Shown here: piece by piece, positions 9,493 to 18,666 of the stretch | Layout of the letters: every line of letters begins with the position of its first letter | How positions within the stretch are numbered: position 1 is the first letter of the stretch | Origin: Lysobacter sp. A03 | GTDB taxonomy: Bacteria; Pseudomonadota; Gammaproteobacteria; Xanthomonadales; Xanthomonadaceae | Length of the DNA stretch: 64,000 nt | Assembly: GCF_000855665.1 (NCBI RefSeq) | Contig: NZ_JXSS01000002.1 | Coordinates: 1 to 64,000, forward strand | Direction of reading: 5' to 3' | The notes under the pieces: generated by a model | What the model was told of the DNA's origin: nothing | What the model saw: only the letters and a program-made list of their open reading frames with translations | The model's database searches: none | Translations under genes and position numbers: made by a program

Positions 9493-9942
9493 CTAGCGGC
9501 GCTGCCAGGTCTGGGTCTTGCCCAGCAGCGAGAAGCCCATGAAGCCACGGACCTCCAGCTTCTGGCCGTTGTCGGCCAGGCTCATCTTCACCGAGTAGAC
9601 CTTGCCGGTGGCCGGATCGAGGATCTTGCCGCCCTTCCACTCATTGCCGATGCGGGCAACGTCCCACAGCATGACCATGCCTTCGATCGGCTTGTCCTTG
9701 CGGTCGCCCTCGCAGTTGCTGCACACGGGATTTGGACCCTTGTCCGATTGCAGCACTTCGACGACCTTGCCGGCGAGGCTGCCGTCCTGGGTCTCGTAGA
9801 TCTCCACGACCGACTTGGGCTGGTTGGTTTTGTCGTCGATCGTGGTCCAGGTACCGACCGGCGTCTGTTGGGCAACTGCGGCCAGCGGCGCGGCCATCAG
9901 AGCCACCGCAAGTACCAGCAAGATGGAGATTTTCCTGTGCAT
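9493..9942 (-). CDS. DUF2147 family exported protein
   Basis: A 149-residue protein with a clear Sec signal peptide (about residues 1-24, ending ...AAVAQQ). The DUF2147 domain runs from TPVGTWTTIDD through the paired cysteines in CSNCEG and the C-terminal MGFSLLGKTQTWQR. The family is periplasmic or secreted, and its function is not established. The start at 9942 is supported by a strong ribosome-binding site (GGAGG, 5 bases before the ATG). The gene is flanked by its own terminator-like hairpin and lies divergent to mrp. Confidence 0.85.
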   Translation of the reverse strand: MHRKISILLVLAVALMAAPLAAVAQQTPVGTWTTIDDKTNQPKSVVEIYETQDGSLAGKVVEVLQSDKGPNPVCSNCEGDRKDKPIEGMVMLWDVARIGNEWKGGKILDPATGKVYSVKMSLADNGQKLEVRGFMGFSLLGKTQTWQRR

Positions 9943-10184
9943 GTTTCCCTCCGGAAGACAGTGTGGATGCCAGGCACGAGGCGCTGGGACTGGTTCGTTA
10001 TACCGTATCCAGCGATATTGGGACGATGGCTGAATCCGCCAAGGAGGCTGCCGGTCAGGTCCTACCGAGGCATCCTGCGGGCAGATCGTGTCCATCTTTG
10101 TCGTCCCTGTGTTGATCCAGGTCACCCCCACTCACTGGCGCCGCTGCGACAATGCTTGTTCCGCAATACCCCACGAGGAACGCC

Positions 10185-11252
10185 GTGACCGATTCTTTGC
10201 AAAACCTGATCGGCAGCGTGCTGCTGCCCGGCACCGATACCTCCCTCGCGGCCACCCAGGCACGGATCCGGGTCGCCCGCGACGGCGCCAATGTGGCGGT
10301 GACCGTGGACGTCGGAGTGCCGGTGGGAGGCATGCGCAGCGAACTGGAAGCCGCGATCCGCGCCGCGATCGAGGCCGAGGGCTCGCAACTGGCGCGTCTG
10401 GAACTGGGCCAACGCATCACCAGTCATGCCGTACAGCCCAAGCTTTCCCCGCTGCCTACCGTGCGCAACGTGATCGCGGTGGGCTCGGGCAAGGGCGGTG
10501 TCGGCAAGTCGACGACGGCGGTGAACCTTGCGCTGGCACTGGTCGCGGAAGGCGCGCGCGTCGGGGTGCTGGATGCGGACATCTATGGCCCCAGCATTCC
10601 TATGATGCTGGGTCTGTCGGGCAAGCCGGACAGCCCGGACGGGAAGTCGATCGAGCCGATGCGCGCGCACGGCGTGGAGACGATGTCGATCGGCTTTCTG
10701 GTGGAGCAGGACACGCCGATGATCTGGCGCGGGCCGATGGCCACCTCGGCCCTGACCCAGCTGCTCAACGACACCCGCTGGGGCGACCTCGATTACCTGA
10801 TCGTCGACCTGCCGCCCGGCACGGGCGACATCCAGCTGACCCTGGCGCAGAAGATCCCGGTGGCTGGCGCGATCATCGTCACCACGCCGCAGGACATCGC
10901 CACCCTGGACGCGAAGAAGGCCTTGAAGATGTTCGAGAAGGTCGAGGTGCCGGTGCTGGGTCTGGTCGAGAACATGGCGGTGCATGTATGCAGCAACTGC
11001 GGTCACGCCGAGCACATCTTCGGCGAGGGCGGCGGGCAACGCATGGCCAGCCAGTACGACGTGCCGCTGTTGGGCAGCCTGCCGTTGCAGCGTGAGATCC
11101 GTGAACAGGGCGATGCAGGCGTACCGATCGTGTTGGCCCAGCCTGATTCCACGGCAGCGGCGGCGTACCGCGACGCGGCCCGGCGGATCGCGGTGGCGTT
11201 GGCCGAGCGGCCGCGGGTGACCCCCTCGATCTCGGCGTCGCTGCTCTCATAA
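10185..11252 (+). CDS. mrp: Iron-sulphur cluster carrier ATPase Mrp/ApbC
   Basis: Mrp/NBP35-type P-loop ATPase that carries or inserts [4Fe-4S] clusters. An N-terminal MIP18/DUF59-like domain (about residues 1-80) is followed by the deviant Walker A GKGGVGKST (about residues 102-110), the family block DADIYGPS and the cluster-binding CSNC (C269, C272). I chose the GTG at 10185 because a GAGGA ribosome-binding site sits just upstream. An ATG at 10152 would add 11 residues without a clear site. 355 residues is normal. Confidence 0.93.
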   Translation: MTDSLQNLIGSVLLPGTDTSLAATQARIRVARDGANVAVTVDVGVPVGGMRSELEAAIRAAIEAEGSQLARLELGQRITSHAVQPKLSPLPTVRNVIAVGSGKGGVGKSTTAVNLALALVAEGARVGVLDADIYGPSIPMMLGLSGKPDSPDGKSIEPMRAHGVETMSIGFLVEQDTPMIWRGPMATSALTQLLNDTRWGDLDYLIVDLPPGTGDIQLTLAQKIPVAGAIIVTTPQDIATLDAKKALKMFEKVEVPVLGLVENMAVHVCSNCGHAEHIFGEGGGQRMASQYDVPLLGSLPLQREIREQGDAGVPIVLAQPDSTAAAAYRDAARRIAVALAERPRVTPSISASLLS

Positions 11253-11363
11253 GGGCCACGTGGACTGCCGCGGCAGCCTCCCGCAGCGCGGCGGTCTACA
11301 ATCGGGGGCTTTCCGCCGGGAATTCTGCCCGGCCGGAACCGATCGCATCCGGGAACCCAACGC

Positions 11364-11939
11364 ATGAGCATCAAGTCCGACCGCTGGATCCGCCGCATGT
11401 CCGAAAAAGACGGAGGCATGATCGAGCCGTTCGAACCGGGGCAGGTAAAGCACCTCAACGGCGAGCGCATCGTCAGCTACGGCACGTCCAGCTATGGCTA
11501 CGACGTGCGGTGCTCGCGCGAGTTCAAGATCTTCACCAACATCAATTCCACGATCGTGGATCCCAAGAACTTCGATCCCGGCAGCTTTGTCGACGTGGAG
11601 GCGGACGAATGCATCATCCCGCCCAACTCTTTCGCGCTGGCGCGCACGGTGGAGTACTTCCGCATCCCGCGCGACACGCTGGTGGTCTGCCTGGGAAAGA
11701 GCACGTACGCGCGCTGCGGCATCATCGTCAACGTGACGCCGCTGGAGCCGGAGTGGGAGGGCCACGTGACCCTGGAGTTTTCCAACACCACCCCGCTGCC
11801 GGCCCGGATCTATGCCAACGAAGGGGTGGCGCAGATGCTGTTCTTCCAGGCCGCGGCGGATGACATCTGCGAGACCTCCTACGCTGATCGTGGCGGCAAG
11901 TACCAGGGCCAGCGCGGCGTTACCCTGCCGCGTACCTGA
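11364..11939 (+). CDS. dcd: dCTP deaminase
   Basis: Homotrimeric enzyme of the dUTPase fold that deaminates dCTP to dUTP for dTMP synthesis. The 191-residue product carries the family blocks [19 protein letters not shown] (containing the phosphate-contacting serine/arginine), the catalytic Glu region [14 protein letters not shown], and a C-terminal [11 protein letters not shown]. The ATG at 11364 opens the typical [12 protein letters not shown] start. A TACAAT -10-like hexamer lies at 11297-11302, but without a recognisable -35. Convergent with the HIT gene. Confidence 0.96.
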   Translation: MSIKSDRWIRRMSEKDGGMIEPFEPGQVKHLNGERIVSYGTSSYGYDVRCSREFKIFTNINSTIVDPKNFDPGSFVDVEADECIIPPNSFALARTVEYFRIPRDTLVVCLGKSTYARCGIIVNVTPLEPEWEGHVTLEFSNTTPLPARIYANEGVAQMLFFQAAADDICETSYADRGGKYQGQRGVTLPRT

Positions 11940-11969
11940 GCGCGGTCGGGCGCCAACGTATAGGCGTCT

Positions 11970-12392
11970 TCAGTCGAGCGCGGCGTGCAGGAGCTCAATC
12001 CGCTTTATCAACAGCTCGGGTTTGTAGGGCAGGGCGGTCGCAGTGCCCCAGACGGGCCGCGGCCAGGCGATGTCCTCGCGGTAGCGGGCGATCACGTGGA
12101 TGTGCAGTTGCTCGACCTGATTGCCCAGCGCGGCGACGTTGAGCTTGTGCGGCTGGAACGCCGTCCGCAGGGCGCGGCTGCAGCGGTCGATCTCGCGGGT
12201 CAACACGGCTTGCTGCTCCGCGTCCAGGTCGATCCATTCCACCGCGTGCTCGATGCGTGGCACCAGGATCAGCCACGGGTGGTTCGCGTCATCCATCAAG
12301 CGCAGTTCGCTCAGCTCCAGGTTGCTGACGGGGTGGGTGTCGTCGGCGAGGCGCGAATCCAGCCGCCAGCCCAGATCACGCGGCGGTCTCAT
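11970..12392 (-). CDS. HIT-family protein
   Basis: Histidine-triad-fold protein of 140 residues, probably a nucleotide hydrolase or transferase. The signature reads Q-L-H-I-H-V-I, so the first histidine of the classical triad is Gln while the central nucleophilic and third histidines remain. The following block ([10 protein letters not shown]) is typical of a proteobacterial HIT subfamily. Its start overlaps the stop of the dienelactone-hydrolase-like gene by 3 bases (ATGA), so the two are co-translated. The substrate is unknown. Confidence 0.85.
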   Translation of the reverse strand: MRPPRDLGWRLDSRLADDTHPVSNLELSELRLMDDANHPWLILVPRIEHAVEWIDLDAEQQAVLTREIDRCSRALRTAFQPHKLNVAALGNQVEQLHIHVIARYREDIAWPRPVWGTATALPYKPELLIKRIELLHAALD

Positions 12393-13051
12393 CGCAGGTT
12401 CTCCTCGAAGAAGTCGATGCTGCGTTGCCAGGCCTGGGCCGCACTGGCGGCGTCGTAGTCGGCGCGCGGTTCGCAGTTGAAGCCATGCCCAGCGGGGTAG
12501 ACGTGCACGGTGGCGGCCGGATATTTCTCCCGGTGCTGCTCGACGTCGGCTGCGGAGATGCTGCGGTCCTGGCTGCCGAAGTGGAACATCATCGGTGCGC
12601 GCAGCGGCTCGTCGAGGAACTGTACGTTGCGGCCGCCGTAGTAGCTCACCGACGGCAGTCCCAGGCGGGTGTTGGCGAGCAGCGCGATGGTGCCGCCCCA
12701 GCAGAAGCCAACCGCACCGGTGCGCAGTCCCTCGGCCTGCAGGAGGCTCGCGCTGGCGTTGGCAAGGTCGACGGCGCGGTCGATGCCCAGCGCACGCGTC
12801 AGCGCGAGTCCGCGGGCAATACCGGAAGCGTCGTATTCCAGCTCGACATCGCGCTCGACCGGGTCGAACAGGGCCGGCGCCAGCGCCACAAAGCCTGCCT
12901 GGGCGAAACGGTCGGTGACGTCGCGGATATGCGCATTGACCCCGAAGATCTCCTGCAGTACCACGATGGCCCCGCGCGAGGGTCCGGCGGGCTCGCTGCG
13001 CCAGGCGTGGATGCAGCCATGCGGGGTATCCAGATCGGTCCAGCGGTTCAT
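12389..13051 (-). CDS. Dienelactone hydrolase family protein
   Basis: Alpha/beta hydrolase of 220 residues with the DLH pattern. The Cys nucleophile elbow is GFCWGG, the acid is in FGSQDRSI, and the His is in PAGHGFN. The early block [21 protein letters not shown] is also diagnostic. Classical DLH acts on dienelactones, but most bacterial homologues outside aromatic pathways have no known substrate, and nothing here indicates aromatic degradation. Overlaps the downstream HIT gene and lies divergent to rimO. Confidence 0.88.
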   Translation of the reverse strand: MNRWTDLDTPHGCIHAWRSEPAGPSRGAIVVLQEIFGVNAHIRDVTDRFAQAGFVALAPALFDPVERDVELEYDASGIARGLALTRALGIDRAVDLANASASLLQAEGLRTGAVGFCWGGTIALLANTRLGLPSVSYYGGRNVQFLDEPLRAPMMFHFGSQDRSISAADVEQHREKYPAATVHVYPAGHGFNCEPRADYDAASAAQAWQRSIDFFEENLR

Positions 13052-13110
13052 TCGGCGCTCCGTTCAGCTGTCCGGCAGCTTGGGCTACGAGTTGATTCTA
13101 GCGCCAAGGC

Positions 13111-13116
13111 TATAAT
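13111..13116 (+). promoter_or_regulatory. Putative -10 box for rimO
   Basis: A perfect TATAAT lies 77 bases before the rimO ATG, within the divergent region between the DLH-like gene and rimO. No good -35 is seen at 16-18 bp spacing (TTGATT at 13092-13097 is only 13 bp away), so this is tentative. Confidence 0.35.
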
Positions 13117-13192
13117 TGCGGTCCCCGAACACTGCGATGGCTCCAGGCACTCCTGCCCGGAGCCTTGCGCTATTCCGCTGACTGGTCACTCC

Positions 13193-14554
13193 ATGCCCGT
13201 GCAAGACACTTTGTCCAAAAATCCGAAGGTCGGTTTCGTCAGCCTTGGCTGCCCCAAGGCGCTGGTGGATTCCGAGCGCATCCTCACCCAGTTGCGCGTG
13301 GAGGGATACGACCTGGTGCCGCGCTACGACGATGCCGACGTGGTGGTGGTCAACACCTGCGGCTTCATCGATTCCGCGGTGGCCGAGTCGCTGGATGCGA
13401 TTGGCGAGGCCATGGCCGAGAACGGCAAGGTGATCGTGACCGGCTGCCTGGGCAAGCGCGCGGAAGTGATCCGCGAGGCGCACCCCGGCGTGTTGTCGAT
13501 CAGCGGCCCGCAGGATTACGACAGTGTCCTGAGCGCGGTGCACCTGGCCGTGCCGCCGCGACACGACCCGTTCATCAGCCTGTTGCCGGACATGCAGGTC
13601 GAGGGCGTCGGCATCAAGCTGACCCCGAAGCACTACGCGTACCTGAAGATCTCCGAGGGCTGCAATCATCGCTGCAGCTTCTGCATCATTCCGTCGATGC
13701 GCGGCAACCTGGTGTCGCGGCCGATCGACCACGTCTTGCGCGAGGCGGAGAAACTCGCCATGGGTGGGGTCAAGGAGTTGCTGGTCATCTCCCAGGACAC
13801 GTCCGCCTACGGCGTGGATGTGCGCTACGCCGAGCACGAATGGCGCGGCAAGACCTACCAGACCCGCATGAAGGCGCTGTGCGAGGGCCTGGGCGAGCTG
13901 GGCCTGTGGACCCGCCTGCACTACGTGTATCCGTATCCGCACGTGGACGAGATCATTCCGCTGATGGCGGAGGGCACGATCCTTCCGTATCTGGACATCC
14001 CGTTCCAGCACGCGAGCCCGCGGATCCTCAAGCTGATGAAGCGTCCCGGTGCGATCGACAAGACGCTGGCACGCATCCAGAGCTGGCGCGACGTGTGTCC
14101 GGACCTGACGATCCGCTCGACCTTCATCGTCGGCTTCCCGGGTGAGACCGAGGCCGAGTTTGAGGAGTTGCTCGATTTCCTCGACGAGGCCCAGCTCGAT
14201 CGCGTGGGTGCGTTCGCCTACTCGCCGGTGACCGGTGCCAAGGCCAACGAGTTGCCCGATCCGGTCGACGAGGCGGTCAAACAGGAGCGGCTGGGCCGCT
14301 TCATGGAGCGGCAGGCGGAGATTTCCGCGCAGAAGCTCGAGGCCAAGGTGGGCACCGTGCAGCGTTGCATCATCGACGCGGTCGACGGCGAGCTGGCGAT
14401 CGGTCGCTCAATGGCCGACGCCCCGGAGATCGACGGCGTGGTGCAGATCCAGAACGGCTACTTTGCCGGACTCAAGCTGGGCGACTTCGCCGATGTCCAC
14501 ATCATGGGCAGCGACGAGCACGACCTTTACGGCGAGGTCTCGTTCGAGGATTGA
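13193..14554 (+). CDS. rimO: Ribosomal protein S12 methylthiotransferase RimO
   Basis: Radical-SAM enzyme that methylthiolates the conserved Asp of ribosomal protein S12. It has the N-terminal UPF0004 domain with three cluster cysteines (in GCPKA, NTCGF and GCLGKR), the radical-SAM motif CNHRCSFC (C157, C161, C164), and a C-terminal TRAM domain. The 453-residue length fits. I chose the ATG at 13193 ([20 protein letters not shown]). The frame is open far upstream to 12425, but that part lies opposite the DLH-like gene and has no homology. Confidence 0.96.
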   Translation: MPVQDTLSKNPKVGFVSLGCPKALVDSERILTQLRVEGYDLVPRYDDADVVVVNTCGFIDSAVAESLDAIGEAMAENGKVIVTGCLGKRAEVIREAHPGVLSISGPQDYDSVLSAVHLAVPPRHDPFISLLPDMQVEGVGIKLTPKHYAYLKISEGCNHRCSFCIIPSMRGNLVSRPIDHVLREAEKLAMGGVKELLVISQDTSAYGVDVRYAEHEWRGKTYQTRMKALCEGLGELGLWTRLHYVYPYPHVDEIIPLMAEGTILPYLDIPFQHASPRILKLMKRPGAIDKTLARIQSWRDVCPDLTIRSTFIVGFPGETEAEFEELLDFLDEAQLDRVGAFAYSPVTGAKANELPDPVDEAVKQERLGRFMERQAEISAQKLEAKVGTVQRCIIDAVDGELAIGRSMADAPEIDGVVQIQNGYFAGLKLGDFADVHIMGSDEHDLYGEVSFED

Positions 14555-14671
14555 GCGTTCCGCGTTGCGGTCTCCTTAGGAAGGGCGGCATATGCGAAGT
14601 CCGCAAACTCAAGTTGCACGCGATCGGCCGGATCGTCGATTCTTCCGGATGCCACTCCAGTATCGTCGCCC

Positions 14672-16168
14672 ATGCTGATCCTGCCGCTGCATCGCCCCCT
14701 GTCGCGCGCGACTTTCCCGTTGGTGACGACGGTACTGATCCTGGTCAACGTGCTGGTGTTTTTTGGTTGGCAGTCCGGTGACGAGGCGGCGATGGCCCGC
14801 ACCCAGCAGCATTATCTGCAGTCCGACCTCGGGCGCTATGAGGTTCCGGCCTATGAGCGCTACCTGCTGGGCAAACGCCGGATGGATCTGCTGGAGCAAT
14901 TCAACCAGGTGCCCGCATCGGCGCGGCCGGAGTACGTCGCGTCCCGAACTCTGACCGATATCGCGTTCATCGCTGCACTGCGCTCAGGCGAGCTGTTCAC
15001 TGACGATGCGGACGCCGAGGCATGGGACGTCGCGCGCTCGGAATACGACGCCCAGATCGACCGGATATTCACCCTGCGTCACCTGTTGCGCAGTTCCGAA
15101 ATCGATCCGTGGCGCATGGTGAGCTCGGCGTTCCTGCACGGCGGGATCATGCACCTGCTCGGAAATATGCTGTTCCTGCTCGCGTTGGGCCTGCTGGTCG
15201 AGGGCGCGATCGGTTCGGGCCGGTTCCTGGGCGTGTACCTGCTCGGCGCGGTTGGCGCCAGCGCGGCCTCGCTGATGTGGCGTTGGGGCGAAGCCGGTGG
15301 CGGACTCGGCGCCTCGGGCGCGGTGGCTGCGCTGATGGGTGCGTTCTGCGTGGTCTGGGGACGGCAACCGGTACGGCTTTTCTACTGGGTTGGAGTGGTC
15401 TTCGACTACGTGCGTGCGCCGGCGATCTGGCTGCTGCCGGTGTGGCTGGGCTGGGAGGTCTGGAACCTGATCGCCAGCGACCACCTGGAGATCGGCTTCG
15501 ACGCGCACGCAGGTGGCATCGTCAGCGGCGCAATCATGGGCGCGTTGCTGGTCGTCACGAACCACGTCCGCCACGACTTCATTCGTGATGCCGAACCGGA
15601 GACGCGAACCGATGACCGCTGGCAGCGCGCGCAACTTCATCTGGGGCGGATGCAACTGGCCGAAGCCGAGCGATTGCTGGAAGAGCTGGCTCGCGAACAG
15701 CCGGCTCTTTTCGACGTCCGGCTGGCGCTTTATCAGGTTGCCCGCAACGGCCAGAGAGGTGGAGCGATGGCTGGGCGTGGCGCCGGGTTGCTGGCTATCA
15801 ACACGCTTGATTCCGAAGAGGTGCGCGAGCAAATCGAGGTACTCGCCGAACTGGATGCCGCCGCGCTCGCGCTGGACCCTGCGGACCGCATTGCACTGGC
15901 GCGTCGATGGCTGGACGCGGGTCAGCTCAACGCCGCCGAGGCGGCGCTGTTGCCGGCGGCCGGCAACGATCCCGCGGAGCAAGCACACCTGTGGTTCCGG
16001 CTGGCCCTGGGTTGGCGCGACCGACATGCCGAGGACGCTCACCAGCGCGTGTTGCGCGTGTTGACGCAGCGCTATCCGCACCAGCCAGAGGCGGACAAGG
16101 CACGTTTCCTGCTCGCCGAATTGGTTGGCGAAGAGGAGCTCGAGCCCGCCGCAACGGTCGTTGGGTAA
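14672..16168 (+). CDS. Rhomboid-family intramembrane serine protease with long cytoplasmic tail
   Basis: 498 residues. TM1 is at about 15-33, followed by a large soluble insertion (about 35-147) before the HGGIMHLLGNM helix (N165). The catalytic serine is in GASGA (S215) and the histidine in DAHAGG (H279), so the Ser-His dyad is intact. After the last helix (about residue 295), some 190 residues form a soluble helical region rich in Leu/Ala/Glu that resembles TPR-like repeats. The protease cuts membrane-protein substrates, and the target is unknown. Convergent with a membrane protein that has a similar tail (16261-17529). Confidence 0.87.
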   Translation: MLILPLHRPLSRATFPLVTTVLILVNVLVFFGWQSGDEAAMARTQQHYLQSDLGRYEVPAYERYLLGKRRMDLLEQFNQVPASARPEYVASRTLTDIAFIAALRSGELFTDDADAEAWDVARSEYDAQIDRIFTLRHLLRSSEIDPWRMVSSAFLHGGIMHLLGNMLFLLALGLLVEGAIGSGRFLGVYLLGAVGASAASLMWRWGEAGGGLGASGAVAALMGAFCVVWGRQPVRLFYWVGVVFDYVRAPAIWLLPVWLGWEVWNLIASDHLEIGFDAHAGGIVSGAIMGALLVVTNHVRHDFIRDAEPETRTDDRWQRAQLHLGRMQLAEAERLLEELAREQPALFDVRLALYQVARNGQRGGAMAGRGAGLLAINTLDSEEVREQIEVLAELDAAALALDPADRIALARRWLDAGQLNAAEAALLPAAGNDPAEQAHLWFRLALGWRDRHAEDAHQRVLRVLTQRYPHQPEADKARFLLAELVGEEELEPAATVVG

Positions 16169-16260
16169 AGGCAGAGCGGAGATCAGCCGCGGTCGCCGGG
16201 GCGGATGCGATCAATGCAATGCCTCGCGAGATGGCTCACCCAGCAATCGTCTCGCCTTGC

Positions 16261-17529
16261 TCAAGCTTGCGCAGGCGCCTCGAGCGGGTCCGGCAATAGC
16301 TTTGTTGCTGCATCGATCTTCGCTTGCAATATCTCGTCTTCGCAGCGCTCGCGGGCCTGTGCGAGCAGCGCTCGCGCCTCTTGGTCGCGATCGCCGCGCT
16401 CCAGCAACTGCAGCGCGTTTTCCAGCGCCCATCCAGGTGCAGATGGGTCGCGGGGGTGCGCGCGCAGCAGCGCCAGCCGGGCGTCGAGTGCCAACTGTTT
16501 TTGGCCAGACAGGCGCGCGCGCTCGATAAGCTGTTCGGCCATCGGAACGTGCATCGGCACGAAGTCCGAATCGGCATCCAGGGATTCGCGCAGCAAGCCG
16601 ATTGCCCGGCGATCGTGTTTTTCCATCACCAGTACATTGAGGTATTCACGCGCATGCTCGGACAGGCCTGCAGCGTTGCCAACTTGCTGCAGCAGACGGC
16701 GATACAGGCCGTGTGTTTCCAGACCAACCGCACGACTGCGGATTTCACCCCGGAGCAACTCCAGCGCGGTGTCGAGCTGGCCATCTCGAACGTAGCCTTC
16801 GGCCTCGGCCAGAAGGTCGGTGTCGGGGGACCGGCGACCGGGCAGGCTTTCGGTGCCGGTGGGAACGTAGCCCAGTACCTCGTGGTACTGGTACACGAGA
16901 TACCCCATCAGGTGGAACGCTGCGAACAGGGCCCAGAACGACACTGCGCTCACCATCAGGTCGGCCACTACCGGAGGCATGACTTCAGCCAGCCAGACCG
17001 TGGCGGTGAACATGCTGGCCTGGATCACGAACAACAGGGCGAACACGGCCATGTACGGCCAGCCGATGCGCGAGACCAAAGTCAGGGGCGTGGCCGGGTT
17101 GAGGGCGTGTGGCAGGCTGCCATCCATCGCCAGTGACATGATGCAACCCGGTTGCAGGAACGCGATCAGGACGATCGTTGCCAGTCCGGTGACCGGTCCG
17201 CCCACTACTGTCGCCAGGAGGAGCACCGCGATGAAGATCAACTGCATGGCAATCAGGCGGATTACCACTCCATTATCGGTGCCGAGCACCACTTCAGGCG
17301 CTTCCATTCGGCCGTCGGCCGTCGTACGCAGGATCTCGAACGCGTATTTGTAAGCGCCGATCCAGACCACGATTGTGAACACCAGGCCGATCACCGGGAT
17401 CAGCCCGAGCAGGCTGGTCAGGGTCAGCGCCAGCAGGCTGGAGAACGCCGCGCCGCGGAGCGGGTACGAGGTGATCGCGCGCAACCGCTGCCAGAAGGGC
17501 ACCGGTGCGGCGCTGGGGCTGATTTGCAT
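16261..17529 (-). CDS. Multi-pass membrane protein with TPR-like C-terminal region
   Basis: 422 residues. The N-terminal half holds about six hydrophobic segments (roughly 28-58, 88-132, 158-180 and 188-212) and resembles DUF4013-type or related membrane proteins, but I do not recognise it firmly. The C-terminal half (about 238-422) is a soluble helical-repeat region with motifs such as LLERGDRDQEARALLAQA. I chose the start at 17529 (MQISPSAAP) because of a GGAG site 8 bases upstream and a plausible promoter at 17557-17586. An upstream start at 17586 would lie inside that promoter. The function is unknown. Confidence 0.75.
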   Translation of the reverse strand: MQISPSAAPVPFWQRLRAITSYPLRGAAFSSLLALTLTSLLGLIPVIGLVFTIVVWIGAYKYAFEILRTTADGRMEAPEVVLGTDNGVVIRLIAMQLIFIAVLLLATVVGGPVTGLATIVLIAFLQPGCIMSLAMDGSLPHALNPATPLTLVSRIGWPYMAVFALLFVIQASMFTATVWLAEVMPPVVADLMVSAVSFWALFAAFHLMGYLVYQYHEVLGYVPTGTESLPGRRSPDTDLLAEAEGYVRDGQLDTALELLRGEIRSRAVGLETHGLYRRLLQQVGNAAGLSEHAREYLNVLVMEKHDRRAIGLLRESLDADSDFVPMHVPMAEQLIERARLSGQKQLALDARLALLRAHPRDPSAPGWALENALQLLERGDRDQEARALLAQARERCEDEILQAKIDAATKLLPDPLEAPAQA

Positions 17530-17556
17530 CGGGTTCGCTCCATGAACAGGGCATTC

Positions 17557-17586
17557 ATTTTGCGGTAGATCAATGCGGCTTGGCAA
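17557..17586 (-). promoter_or_regulatory. Putative sigma-70 promoter for the 16261-17529 membrane-protein gene
   Basis: On the minus strand, TTGCCA (17586-17581) and CAAAAT (17562-17557) are separated by 18 bp, 28 bases before the chosen ATG. The -35 matches 5 of 6 consensus bases and the -10 matches 4 of 6. Confidence 0.4.
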
Positions 17587-17616
17587 AACTTTTGAAGTTA
17601 ACGACGTGGCGAAGTC

Positions 17617-18120
17617 TCAGTCCTCGTAGGACACATCGACGATTGCAAAGCGGTTGCTGCCGCCTGGCAGCTCCGCGTCGAACTCGTCGCCCACGCGTTT
17701 CTTGAGCATCGCCCGCGCCAGCGGTGAGTCGATGCTGATCCAGCCAAGGGCGGCGTCGGTTTCATCGGGGCCGACGATGCGGTGGGTGCGGGTCTCGCCG
17801 CTGGTGATGTCCTCGACCTCCACCGTCGCCCCGAAGAACACCGCCTGGCGATCCTCCGGCGTGGTATCCACGACCCGAAGCGCCGGAATGCGCTTGCTCA
17901 GGTAGCGCACGCGGCGGTCGATCTCACCCAGCTGCTTCTTGCGATAGGTGTACTCGGCATTCTCGGAGCGATCGCCCTCCGCGGCCGCGGCAGCCAGGGC
18001 GCGGACCACTTCAGGACGCTTCCCCCGCCACAGCTCGTCCAGCTCGTTCTTGAGCAGTTCGTGGCCGGCGCGGGTGATCAGCGCGGTGCTGGCCGCGACC
18101 GGCGGGCGCCAACGGCTCAT
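17617..18120 (-). CDS. greB: Transcription elongation factor GreB
   Basis: Stimulates cleavage of backtracked RNA in stalled RNA polymerase. The 167-residue protein has the N-terminal coiled-coil with the acidic tip region ([22 protein letters not shown]) and the C-terminal FKBP-like domain ([32 protein letters not shown]). The AEYTYRKK form indicates GreB rather than GreA. It is the last gene of a minus-strand unit with the NlpE-like gene (16 bases upstream) and the HerA-like gene. Confidence 0.93.
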   Translation of the reverse strand: MSRWRPPVAASTALITRAGHELLKNELDELWRGKRPEVVRALAAAAAEGDRSENAEYTYRKKQLGEIDRRVRYLSKRIPALRVVDTTPEDRQAVFFGATVEVEDITSGETRTHRIVGPDETDAALGWISIDSPLARAMLKKRVGDEFDAELPGGSNRFAIVDVSYED

Positions 18121-18136
18121 GGGCGACCCCGCAAGG

Positions 18137-18637
18137 TTACTGCGCGCCTTGGCGCGTCAGGCCGTAGTCCATTCCCGAATCCGCTTTGTTGCCGTCCGCG
18201 TCCAGCATGACGATGCGCTCCCTGGACTCGATCCCGTACAGCTGGTCTTCGTCCGTCTTGCTGTTGGGGTCCAGACGGATCACCCCGTCGTCGGACTCGA
18301 CCGACCAGTGGCCGTCAATCGTCCAGGCACCATCGGGACGTTCCTGGTAGACGTGGGTGGTGCGGTAGGTGCCGTCGGGCTCAAGCACGAGGGTGACGTC
18401 GATGCCGGGGCAGTCCGCGCAGGGGAGCGTGCCGGTGAACGACCCGGCGAAGTCGCGCTGGTCGAAGGTCGCTGCCTCACCCTCGCCGGTGGGAACCACG
18501 TCCACGGCGGCAGGCTGGGAGGCCTCCACCGGGGTCTCACCAACGTCCGCGGCGGTCGACGGTGCGGCGGGCTGCGGGGTGCAGGCCGCCAGCGCGAGCG
18601 TCGCGATGCAGGCGAGGGCGATCAGGTTTCGGTTCAT
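18137..18637 (-). CDS. NlpE-like outer-membrane lipoprotein
   Basis: 166 residues. The signal ends in lipobox LAAC (Cys19), then an Ala/Pro/Glu-rich linker, then an NlpE N-terminal-like domain with the diagnostic [17 protein letters not shown] block including the CxxC. In E. coli, NlpE reports surface contact and lipoprotein stress to the Cpx system. Here the protein is shorter, with only the N-terminal-type domain, so the role is inferred. The start at 18637 has an AGGAG site 8 bases upstream. Lies between the HerA-like gene (29 bases) and greB. Confidence 0.8.
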   Translation of the reverse strand: MNRNLIALACIATLALAACTPQPAAPSTAADVGETPVEASQPAAVDVVPTGEGEAATFDQRDFAGSFTGTLPCADCPGIDVTLVLEPDGTYRTTHVYQERPDGAWTIDGHWSVESDDGVIRLDPNSKTDEDQLYGIESRERIVMLDADGNKADSGMDYGLTRQGAQ

Positions 18638-18666
18638 TGATTGAGCTCCTGGTGATTTCCGGTGAT

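Noticed and set aside
7239-9542. A 767-codon open frame on the plus strand opposite metG
   Set aside because: It is the antisense of a certain gene. Its composition is that of a high-GC shadow frame, and it shows no family motif.
12425-13192. Upstream extension of the rimO frame by 256 codons
   Set aside because: It lies opposite the DLH-like gene, lacks homology, and the RimO family N-terminus starts at 13193.
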